From contig NW_008705593.1 in assembly GCF_000186865.1 (NCBI RefSeq), positions 223,053 to 276,267 of the forward strand: 53,215 nucleotides of DNA, given 5' to 3'. Shown piece after piece: positions 19,499 through 26,410 of this stretch. The stretch is from Aureococcus anophagefferens. Lineage: Eukaryota; Sar; Pelagophyceae; Pelagomonadales; Pelagomonadaceae. Position 1 is the first letter of the stretch; every line of letters begins with the position of its first letter. The notes below the pieces were generated by a model. It saw only the letters and a program-made list of their open reading frames with translations, made no database searches and was not told the DNA's origin. The position numbers and the translations under genes were made by a program.

Positions 19499-19622
19499 AG
19501 GCGGCGCGGTGACGACGCGCGAGCTGTCTGGCCGAGGCGACCAGGCGAGTGGTCGCCGCCAATCCTGAAGGCAACATAGAGTCAACATGCCGGACGCGCG
19601 TGCAATCGCCTACTATGCTCTG

Positions 19623-20114
19623 TTATTGCAGCGTGCTCGTCGTGCAGACGTTGATCTGGTTCGCGTAGTGGGACGCCGACGCGCGGGGCCGCGCCGGCCG
19701 CGGCCGCGGCGGAGGCGACGCGCCGCCCGGCGACGCGCCGTCGTCGCTGGACGACGCGTCGGAGACGACGCGCACGCACGGCGAGCGAACGGTGGACGAG
19801 CGGAGGAGCGAGGCGCCCGAGCTCGGCGGCGGCGTGACCGTCCTCGGGCGGCGCGGGGCCGGCCGGGGCGCGGCGCGCGGCGCGGCGGCCCGGTCGTAGG
19901 CCTCGTCGTCGCGGGCCGCGAGCTTGCCCCGAAGGTCGGCGATCTCCGCGGCGGAAAACGAGTCGAGCTCGAGCGACTTGGTCCTCGACCACGAGCGGTG
20001 CCGTCCCGCGCAGCGCACGCATAGGAACACGGCCCAGTTCGTGTCGACCCACTCGTTGCATCCGGCCCTTGTCTCGCCGCAGTCTTTGCAGCAGGGCGAA
20101 CCGGCGGCGGCCAT
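19623..20114 (-). CDS. Minimal ArfGAP-type zinc-finger protein
   Basis: 163 aa. The N-terminus has C9-x2-C12-x19-C32-x2-C35-x4-R40 with WAVFLCVRCAGRHRSW, the ArfGAP zinc finger including the arginine finger; the loop is 3 residues longer than the canonical x16. SLELDSFSAAEIADLRG follows, as in ArfGAPs (S-x-x-x-D-x-W...). After about residue 85 the chain becomes a Pro/Arg/Ser tail where the rest of the ~120-residue domain should continue. So it may be a truncated GAP or a zinc-binding derivative without activity. In-frame ATG at 20147 would add 11 residues. Confidence 0.65.
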   Translation of the reverse strand: MAAAGSPCCKDCGETRAGCNEWVDTNWAVFLCVRCAGRHRSWSRTKSLELDSFSAAEIADLRGKLAARDDEAYDRAAAPRAAPRPAPRRPRTVTPPPSSGASLLRSSTVRSPCVRVVSDASSSDDGASPGGASPPPRPRPARPRASASHYANQINVCTTSTLQ

Positions 20115-20340
20115 GCGGGTTATTGTCGGGAGGAGATGGGCAGCCATGCGGTGGTAATTACTTTCGGAGTCTGTCCATTGGCTAGAGAGTGGTTTTTCTA
20201 CGAAAGCGCGGTGCTTATATCAGCGGTTTTAGCCGCTGCAACAACGTCCCATTGACATTGTCAACATCGCCGAGCCACTTTTGTGACTCAGCCCGTGCAA
20301 TCGCGCCGCCGCCGCCGTCCGTCGCCGCCGCCGCAACGCA
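20115..20340 (+). promoter_or_regulatory. Divergent promoter interval with CCAAT- and TATA-like motifs
   Basis: 226 bp between divergent start codons. It is AT-richer than its surroundings. CCATTGG (inverted CCAAT) lies at 20175-20181 and CTTATAT at 20214-20220. Assignment to the rightward plastid-lumen gene is an inference. Confidence 0.3.
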
Positions 20341-20778
20341 ATGCATTCGACTCTCGCAGCGCTCGTCGTGCTGCTGGCAAGCACCGCCAACGCGCTCGCG
20401 CTGACGTCGCGGCGCGCGGCCTTGCGCGCTGGCGCCGCCGGCGCGGCGGCCGCCGCCTCCGCCGCCGCCGTCGCGCCGGCGCAGGCCAAGGTGACGCCGG
20501 AGCAGCGCGCGCAGATCTTCGGCCTCTACGGCGAGGTCGTGCCCGAGGACATGTCGGACAAGGAGTTCCGCCAGCGCTACGCGGCCGGCAGCGCCTTCTC
20601 GCAGGATCGCCAGGACACCGCCTCGGCGCTCGAGAAGAAGATGGGCATCACGTCGTCGCAGAGCAGCGAGCGCGCGACGAAGGCCTCCGCGTCGGAGCAG
20701 CGCGACATCGAGCGCATGCGCGAGAACGGCATGAAGCGCGAGCCCAAGCCCAAGCCCGTCCCGCGGAATCGGCTCTAG
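20341..20778 (+). CDS. Putative thylakoid-lumen protein with multipartite plastid presequence
   Basis: 145 aa. Residues 1-19 form a signal peptide ending ANALA. Next comes TSRRAALRAG, a twin-arginine-like motif, then an Ala-rich hydrophobic run and a thylakoid processing site A-P-A-Q-A. This is the signal/transit/lumen layout of secondary red plastids. The mature part (about 95 aa) is hydrophilic: VTPEQRAQIFGLYGEVVPED, SDKEFRQRYAAGSAFS, then a charged Lys/Pro tail. I do not recognise the family; the spacing of charged residues suggests a small lumenal or peripheral photosystem factor. Confidence 0.65.
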   Translation: MHSTLAALVVLLASTANALALTSRRAALRAGAAGAAAAASAAAVAPAQAKVTPEQRAQIFGLYGEVVPEDMSDKEFRQRYAAGSAFSQDRQDTASALEKKMGITSSQSSERATKASASEQRDIERMRENGMKREPKPKPVPRNRL

Positions 20779-20804
20779 GACGCTAAACGCGCGCGCGCTA
20801 GCCT

Positions 20805-21356
20805 CTACCGCGACCGCGGCGCGGACGGCGGCCGGTCGCGGGCGAGGATCTTCGCGACGAGCTCATCCGTGTCCTGCATGCGCTTCTCGCCGATGATGTC
20901 CAGCGCGCGCGCGAAGCCCGCGGCGTCCAGGACCCGCGCGCCCTTGGCGGCCTTCTTGAACGTCACGTCGACGTCGTAGCCCGAGAGGCCGCGGCCGACG
21001 AGGCGGCACTCCTTGCAGAGCTTCGCGAAGCGCTGGCCGTGCATCTCGGCGTCGTCGTCGGCCCAGCGCGCGAACGCCGCGCGCGCGCCGCGGATCGTCG
21101 GCGGCGGTTGCGCGTGTGTCGTGGGTTTGCGGGCGCGGAGCTTCAAAACGTGTTTCGGCGTCTGGCCCTCGTGCTGGGGGTTCCACTCGCGGATCGTGCC
21201 CTGGCCCTTGTAGATGCGATCGCGGCCCGCCGCGCCCCGGCCCTTGCCGGCCGCGTCGAAGCGATGGAGGTGGCTGCCCGTGTAGTGACGCGTGTCGCAG
21301 AGGCGGTCGAGGCAGCCCACCTCCTCGTCGCGCTCCATGATCGTGACAGCCATCAT
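20805..21356 (-). CDS. p25-alpha/TPPP-family microtubule-associated protein with rearranged motif order
   Basis: 183 aa from the ATG at 21356 (the frame is open to 21512 without recognisable sequence). The N-terminal part shows CDTRHYTGSHLHRFD and GKGRGAAGRDR, the Rossmann-like tail motif that normally ends p25-alpha domains. The C-terminal part shows the p25-alpha core: FARWADDDAEMHGQRFAKLC, VDVTFKKAAKG, and FARALDIIGEKR. TPPP-like proteins bind and bundle microtubules and are common in ciliated eukaryotes, so a flagellar or cytoskeletal role is likely. The reversed order of tail motif and core recalls apicortin-type partial p25-alpha arrangements. Confidence 0.75.
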   Translation of the reverse strand: MMAVTIMERDEEVGCLDRLCDTRHYTGSHLHRFDAAGKGRGAAGRDRIYKGQGTIREWNPQHEGQTPKHVLKLRARKPTTHAQPPPTIRGARAAFARWADDDAEMHGQRFAKLCKECRLVGRGLSGYDVDVTFKKAAKGARVLDAAGFARALDIIGEKRMQDTDELVAKILARDRPPSAPRSR

Positions 21357-21786
21357 GATCGAGTCCTGTATGGTTTGGAAACAGCTCCATTCCCGGCGGG
21401 GCCGCGCATGCGCCGCGCGGGCTGCCCAACCTTCGGAGTTGACGTTGATGTTAGGTTGCATTTTCGAGGTCGATCGATGGTCCCAGGCCTTGGGTCCAAA
21501 AACGCTGGGCAACCAGTCCTCACGCCAGCCTTTGCACAGAGCCGCTGCGTGTCCGCAGCGCTAGCATCGATGGCGTCACTCCAGCGTCATCGCCGCGCCG
21601 CGAGAGATATTTTGGTCGAGGAGGAAACACGTTTTGAGACATGCATGAGGCCTTCGGCCGCGGATTATCAAAAATACATGGCTTAGCTGAGACCGCCCAA
21701 GAGAAGACGTCGACGCGTGAACACCGCATGTCGACGCGCGACGCCGCGCGCCGCGCAGGTCCGATAGATCGCTGACGTCTCCACGC

Positions 21787-22749
21787 ATGCGGCTCCTCTG
21801 CGTCGGCGCGCTCGTCGCCGGCGGCCGCGCGCTGTCGTCGTCGCCGCGCGCGGCCGCCGTCGAGTTCCACGACGCCCTCCTGTCCGGCGCCGTCGACGCG
21901 CGCGCGGCGGTGGCGCGCCTCGAGGCCATGGAGGCGGGCGGCCCCGCGGCGCCGGACCTCGTGACCTACGCGCTCGTCGCGTCGGCGTGCCTCGACGAGG
22001 GCCGCGCGGAGGCCGACGCCGTGCTCGCGCGGGGCGCGGCCTTCTCCAAGGCCCGCGCGGCCTATCGGAAGCCACCGAAGCGCGGCGTCCTCGACAGAGC
22101 CGCGGCGGCGCTCGAGGTGCTCCACGAGGACGACCGGGTCATCGCCGTCGCGAAGCCCAACGGCGTGCTGTCCATGGCCGCGGGCACGACGAAGCGGTTC
22201 GCGACGCTGCCCGACGCCGTCGCGCTCGCCGCGGGCGTCGCGCTGAGCGACCTCGGCGGGCCGAACGCGCTGGGCGTCGTCCACCGCCTCGACCGCGACG
22301 CGTCGGGCGCGATGGTGCTGGCGAAGACGCGCGCCGCGCACGCGCTCCTCGTCCGCGAGTTCGCCGCGCGCCGCGTCCGCAAGACCTACCTGGCGGTCGG
22401 CCGAGGCGCCGCGACGTGGGACGGCGCGCGAGCGGTCGACGACGACGTCCAGGGCAAGCCCGCGGCGACGGAGGTCGCCGCGCTCGCGGCCGGCGGCGAC
22501 CGCGTGCTGCTGGACTGCAGAGCGAGGACCGGCAGGAAACACCAGGTCCGCCTCCACTGCGCGGCGCTCGGCCTCCCGCTCGTCGGCGACCCGCGCCGGG
22601 AGAAGAAGCCCGAGACCCCGGGCATCATGCTCCACGGTGCCGCGCTCGCCGTCGACGCGTTCGACCTCGATGTCGCCTGCGCGCCGCCGGCCTGGTGGCG
22701 CGACGCGGCGCCGGGCCTCCGCGACGCGCTCGAGGCGGCCGTGCGGTAA
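21787..22749 (+). CDS. RluA-family pseudouridine synthase, organellar
   Basis: 320 aa. Residues 1-20 look like a targeting peptide. Residues 25-90 are helical and PPR-like (APDLVTYALVASACLDEG), an extra N-terminal module. The catalytic domain begins near residue 108 (LEVLHEDDRVIAVAKPNGV) and contains the RluA motif VVHRLDRDASG with catalytic D169, then KTYLAVGRG and RTGRKHQVRLHC. It isomerises uridine to pseudouridine in rRNA or tRNA, probably in plastid or mitochondrion. Only 113 bp separate its stop from the next start. Confidence 0.88.
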   Translation: MRLLCVGALVAGGRALSSSPRAAAVEFHDALLSGAVDARAAVARLEAMEAGGPAAPDLVTYALVASACLDEGRAEADAVLARGAAFSKARAAYRKPPKRGVLDRAAAALEVLHEDDRVIAVAKPNGVLSMAAGTTKRFATLPDAVALAAGVALSDLGGPNALGVVHRLDRDASGAMVLAKTRAAHALLVREFAARRVRKTYLAVGRGAATWDGARAVDDDVQGKPAATEVAALAAGGDRVLLDCRARTGRKHQVRLHCAALGLPLVGDPRREKKPETPGIMLHGAALAVDAFDLDVACAPPAWWRDAAPGLRDALEAAVR

Positions 22750-22862
22750 CTTGGACGAGCTATCGAAGGGGTTGCGCGCGACAGGCGGTAACTTGCATCT
22801 GGAGTGCAGTCGTATTGAAGCTCGGAGCTCTCGCAATGGCTGCTGCTTGAGATCTGCCCAAA

Positions 22863-25238
22863 ATGGCCTGCAAACTCCTCATCCTGCTGTCGCTCGCGCG
22901 AGCGCTCGTGCCGTTGCGCGCCCCCTGCCGCGCCGCGCGCGCGCTGCGCGCGACCGACATCGCCGTCGACGAGACCCGCCTCATCGGCGAGGGCTCCTAC
23001 GGCGTCGTCGTCGCCGCGCAAGCCGGCGACGACGCCGACGGCTTCGTCGCCAAGCGCGCGAAGAAGGACGACCTCTCGAAGCGGTACTGGGCCACGGAGA
23101 AGTTCCTCAACGAGAAGCTCGCGGGCGTCGGAGGCGTCGCCGGCTACGCGGGCGTCGCCGCGGGCCCGACGCCGGGCAGGGGCCTCTTCGACCCGAAGAC
23201 CACGGACTACCTCGTCTTCGAGCGCGTGCCCGGCGGCCGCGACGCCGCGTCCTACGTCGGCGACGGGTCCTGCGGCGTCGACGCGCTCGCGGCCGCGCTC
23301 GGCATCGACGCGTGCGCGTACGAGGACGAGTGCGCCGCGCTCCCCGACGAGGCCTGCGCCGCCTCGGACCCGGAGGCCGCGCGGTCCGGCGCGGCGAACC
23401 TCGCCGTGTCGTCCCGCGTGCTCGCCTTCCTCGCGGAGGCGGTGGGGGGCGTCAACGGCGCGGGCGTCGCGCACCGCGACGTGAAAGCCTCCAACGTGCT
23501 CGTGAGCCCGCGGGACCGGTCCTTGCGCCTCATCGACTTCGGGAGCGGCTTCGACGTGGCGTCCCGGCGGGGCTACGAGGCGCGGCGGAGCCCCGTGAGC
23601 CCCCGCTACTGCCCGCCCGAGCGGTTCTGCGACCCGGAATCGCCCGCGTGGCGGACCTTCGACGCCTACGGCTGCGCGTACGTCGCGCTCCGCGTGCTGC
23701 TGTCGCCCTACCTGCGGAGCGACAACGACGTCGACGCCTTCAACGTCGAGTTCGCCGCGGCGGACCACGACCTGGACGCGTGGCTCGGGTCGAAGATGGC
23801 CCAGACCGCGTTACCGGAGCGGCTGCTGTCGCCGCTCGCGGCCATCGGCGCGTTCGAGGCCGACGGCGCCGTGGATCTGTGGAAGCTGCTGAAGCGCATG
23901 ATGGTCGGGGACCCGTCGAAGCGCCTGTCCTGCGCGTCCGCGGCGCCGGAGGCGCGCGCGCTCGCGGACCGGCTCGGGTCGTCCGCGGCGAACCGCGTCG
24001 TCGACGAGGCGAAGCGGCGGCCGCCGGACCTGCCGGCGACGCAGGGCTTCGCGTTCGGCGACGAGAAGCGCCTGACCCTGGAGATGCCCCTGGGCATCGT
24101 CGTCGAGGAGGACGACTCGGGCGTCTTCGTCGCCGAGGTCGGCGCCGGCGGCGCGGCGGAGCGGCTCGGGGCGCCCGCCGTCGGCGACCGCCTCGTGTCC
24201 CTCGAGTACGTGGACCGAAGTGGCGATGTGCGGTTCGTCGACCTGCGGGCGGCGACCTTCGAGGCGGCCATGGCCGCGCTGACGGCCGCGCCCAAGGGCC
24301 GGCTCCTGGAATTGGTCGTCGACGCGCGGGAGCGGCGGCCCGGGGCGGCGCCGCTGCTGCCGGAGACGCGGCGCGTCGTCGGCGTGTCCCTGGGCGCCTA
24401 CCGGCGGCGCGGCTCCGCGCGCGCGGCCATCGAGGACTGCGTCGCGCTCGCCGCGGGAGGCGACGCGGCGCGCCTCGACGCGCGCGACTGGGCGACGCGC
24501 GACGTCGCCGCCGAGGCGACGGCGCCCCTCGCGGCGGGCGCCGGCTGCGCCTTCGCCCTCGTCGCCGACGGCCACGGCGGCCAGGAGGCGAGCCGCCACG
24601 CGGCGCGCCGCTTCCCAGAGCTTCTGGCGGAGAAGCTCGACTCCCGCGGCGGCCGGTCGTCGTCGCTCGAGGCCGCGCTCCGCTACGCGTGGCTGCGCTG
24701 CGCCGAGGAGTTCGACAAGGACGGGCCCGGCGGCGCCGTCGCCGTCGCCGCGTGCGTCGACGTCGACGCGCAGGCGCTCGCGCTGCTCCACTGCGGCGAC
24801 AGCCGCTGCGTCGCGGTCCGCGCCGGGCGGCCCGCCGCGGCCTTCGCGACGTCGGACCACACGCTCGCGGACCCGCGGGAGCGCGGCGCGCTGGAGAACC
24901 GGGGCGGCAGCGCCCAGGGCGGCCGCGTCGTCGCGGAGAACTGGCGCGTCGCCGTGCCCCGCGCGCTCGGCGGGTCGGCCTGGCGCCGCGCGAAGATCTC
25001 GCCGGCGCCGGACGTCGACGTCCTGGACCTGGGGGACGCCGACGCGCTGGTGCTCGCGAGCGACGGGCTCTGGGACGCGCTCTCGTCCGACGACGCCGCG
25101 TCCTTCGTCAACGCGCGGCGCCTCTTCCGGCCGTCCGACGACGCCGTCGCCGTGGCCAGGAGCCTCGCGGACCGCGCGGCCGCGCTCGGCTCGACGGACG
25201 ACATCTCCGTGGCCGTCGTGTTCCTCGATCGCGGGTAA
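22863..25238 (+). CDS. Plastid-type protein kinase-PDZ-PP2C phosphatase single-chain fusion
   Basis: 791 aa, one uninterrupted frame. Residues 1-20 are a signal peptide followed by a basic transit-like stretch. Kinase domain about 38-370: Gly loop GEGSYGVVV, Lys in FVAKRA (K64), helix-C Glu in TEKFLNEKL, catalytic HRDVKASN (204-211), IDFGSG (D225) and SPRYCPPERF, the last recalling STN7/STN8 thylakoid kinases. PDZ-like domain about 404-487 (GIVVEEDDSGVFVAEVG, VGDRLVSLE). PP2C domain about 511-790 with all metal motifs: ARAAIEDC, ADGHGG, HCGDSRCV, LASDGLWDALS, STDDISVAVV. All catalytic residues of both enzymes look intact. Inferred role: reversible phosphorylation of a plastid substrate from one polypeptide, comparable to the separate STN7 kinase and TAP38/PPH1 phosphatase of plants. 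Confidence 0.9.
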   Translation: MACKLLILLSLARALVPLRAPCRAARALRATDIAVDETRLIGEGSYGVVVAAQAGDDADGFVAKRAKKDDLSKRYWATEKFLNEKLAGVGGVAGYAGVAAGPTPGRGLFDPKTTDYLVFERVPGGRDAASYVGDGSCGVDALAAALGIDACAYEDECAALPDEACAASDPEAARSGAANLAVSSRVLAFLAEAVGGVNGAGVAHRDVKASNVLVSPRDRSLRLIDFGSGFDVASRRGYEARRSPVSPRYCPPERFCDPESPAWRTFDAYGCAYVALRVLLSPYLRSDNDVDAFNVEFAAADHDLDAWLGSKMAQTALPERLLSPLAAIGAFEADGAVDLWKLLKRMMVGDPSKRLSCASAAPEARALADRLGSSAANRVVDEAKRRPPDLPATQGFAFGDEKRLTLEMPLGIVVEEDDSGVFVAEVGAGGAAERLGAPAVGDRLVSLEYVDRSGDVRFVDLRAATFEAAMAALTAAPKGRLLELVVDARERRPGAAPLLPETRRVVGVSLGAYRRRGSARAAIEDCVALAAGGDAARLDARDWATRDVAAEATAPLAAGAGCAFALVADGHGGQEASRHAARRFPELLAEKLDSRGGRSSSLEAALRYAWLRCAEEFDKDGPGGAVAVAACVDVDAQALALLHCGDSRCVAVRAGRPAAAFATSDHTLADPRERGALENRGGSAQGGRVVAENWRVAVPRALGGSAWRRAKISPAPDVDVLDLGDADALVLASDGLWDALSSDDAASFVNARRLFRPSDDAVAVARSLADRAAALGSTDDISVAVVFLDRG

Positions 25239-25577
25239 TGCAGTACTAATGCTGCCTCCGCTAGCGCCCCTCGACTAAGGTCGGCGAGACGCCGCGCCCG
25301 ACGTCGCGGCGCGCCCACTGCTCCGGGCGACGCGCCCCGGGCGGCGCGCCCGATAGCTGAAGCGCAGGACCACAGGACTCGCCGCGCGGCGGCGGCCGCT
25401 CGCCGGCGGCGGGCTCGCCGCGCGGCCGCGGACCGCCGGTGCGACCCCCGGAACCGCTGCGCCCCCCGGGCGCGCGCTCCGCCCCAGCAGCGCGCGCGAA
25501 GAGAAGCATGACAGTGGGGCGCCGCCCAGCTTAGACGAAGTGGCGACGGACCCGTTTCGCCGCGAGGGAGGGACCGC
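25239..25577. other. Convergent 3' intergenic interval
   Basis: 339 bp between two convergent stops. It contains GC-rich palindrome-prone sequence (CGCGCCCCGGGCGGCGCGCCCG near 25330). One minus-strand frame (25261-25509) is open, but its Gly/Arg/Pro-only translation gives no support for a gene. Confidence 0.45.
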
Positions 25578-25991
25578 TTAGCGGTAGAGGCCGTTGTTCA
25601 TGCGATCGATGACGTACATGGGCGCCGGCTCGAGGGTGATGAAGCGGCTCTCGTACTTCTTGATGGCGGCCTTCTCCGCGTCCTTGAGGCCCTTGATGTT
25701 GTAGACGTCCGAGACGCTCTTGTACGGGCCGTTCGACGCGATCTTGCCGGCGGCGCCCGGGTACATGCCGGGGAGCTTGGCGTAGACGCGGATGTTCGCG
25801 TTGTTAATGTCGATCTTGCTCGAGCCGCCGAGGTAGGGCAGGCCCGCGTAGTCCGTGTCGGCGAGGGCCGGCGCGGCGACGGACGCGCCCGTGACGGCGC
25901 CCGCGACCTTCCCGAGGAAGTTGCGGCGCGTGGGGGCGAGCGCGGAGGCGCTCGCGAAGAGGGCGACGATCAGAGCAGCGATGCGGGCCAT
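25578..25991 (-). CDS. psbU: Photosystem II extrinsic protein PsbU, nuclear-encoded
   Basis: 137 aa. Signal peptide MARIAALIVALFASASALA is followed by the plastid entry junction ASALAP (Leu where ASAFAP has Phe). Next are the twin-arginine TRRNFLGKVAG, a hydrophobic run and the lumen cleavage site A-P-A-L-A. The mature ~92 residues match PsbU: KIDINNANIRVYAKLPGMYP, AGKIASNGPYKSVSDV, a helix-hairpin-helix-like NIKGLKDAEKAAIKKY, and the ending MNNGLYR. PsbU stabilises the oxygen-evolving Mn cluster at the lumenal face of PSII. In red algae and their plastid descendants it occurs instead of PsbP/PsbQ-type caps, so it supports a red-lineage plastid. Confidence 0.93.
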   Translation of the reverse strand: MARIAALIVALFASASALAPTRRNFLGKVAGAVTGASVAAPALADTDYAGLPYLGGSSKIDINNANIRVYAKLPGMYPGAAGKIASNGPYKSVSDVYNIKGLKDAEKAAIKKYESRFITLEPAPMYVIDRMNNGLYR

Positions 25992-26410
25992 TTTTTTAGG
26001 TGTACTGGTGCAGCGAAAGACGCGTACGAGATCGGCTCTTGAAGGTCTGGCTCGAGGGAAGCTTTGCCAGCCGCTAGGCTAGGCTACAATAGTGGGCTCG
26101 ACGGGCGCGTCCCGCCGTCCCGTCGCAGTCCTGCCTCGGTCCTGCCTCGGACCCGCTTAGTCCCGCGGGTCGCCGTCCCGCAGGTCGCCGTGCGTGCGGC
26201 TCCTGCTGGAGCAGTTGCACGGCCCGCCTCGTGCCGCGATCTCGGACAACGCCTCGGACAGTCAAATCCCCGCGAAGGGGGGGGAATGCGCGCGCCTCGT
26301 CGCACATCCCTCTCCGAAGAAAACTACGCTATGCCCAAATACCGCCGCGCCCGCGATTTCTAACCCGCCAAACACCGCTCCCCACACGTGTCCTAGGTAA
26401 AATTTACTGC
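25992..26410. other. PsbU upstream interval with short tandem repeats
   Basis: 419 bp holding the PsbU promoter side and the 3' flank of the glycosyltransferase-like gene. Two small tandem duplications are seen: CCTGCCTCGGT at 26131-26150 and CCCGC(G/A)GGTCGCCGT at 26163-26192. No clear TATA box or gene. Confidence 0.4.

Noticed and set aside
25261..25509. Possible small minus-strand gene between the kinase-phosphatase and PsbU
   Set aside because: Only Gly/Arg/Pro low complexity and no motif.
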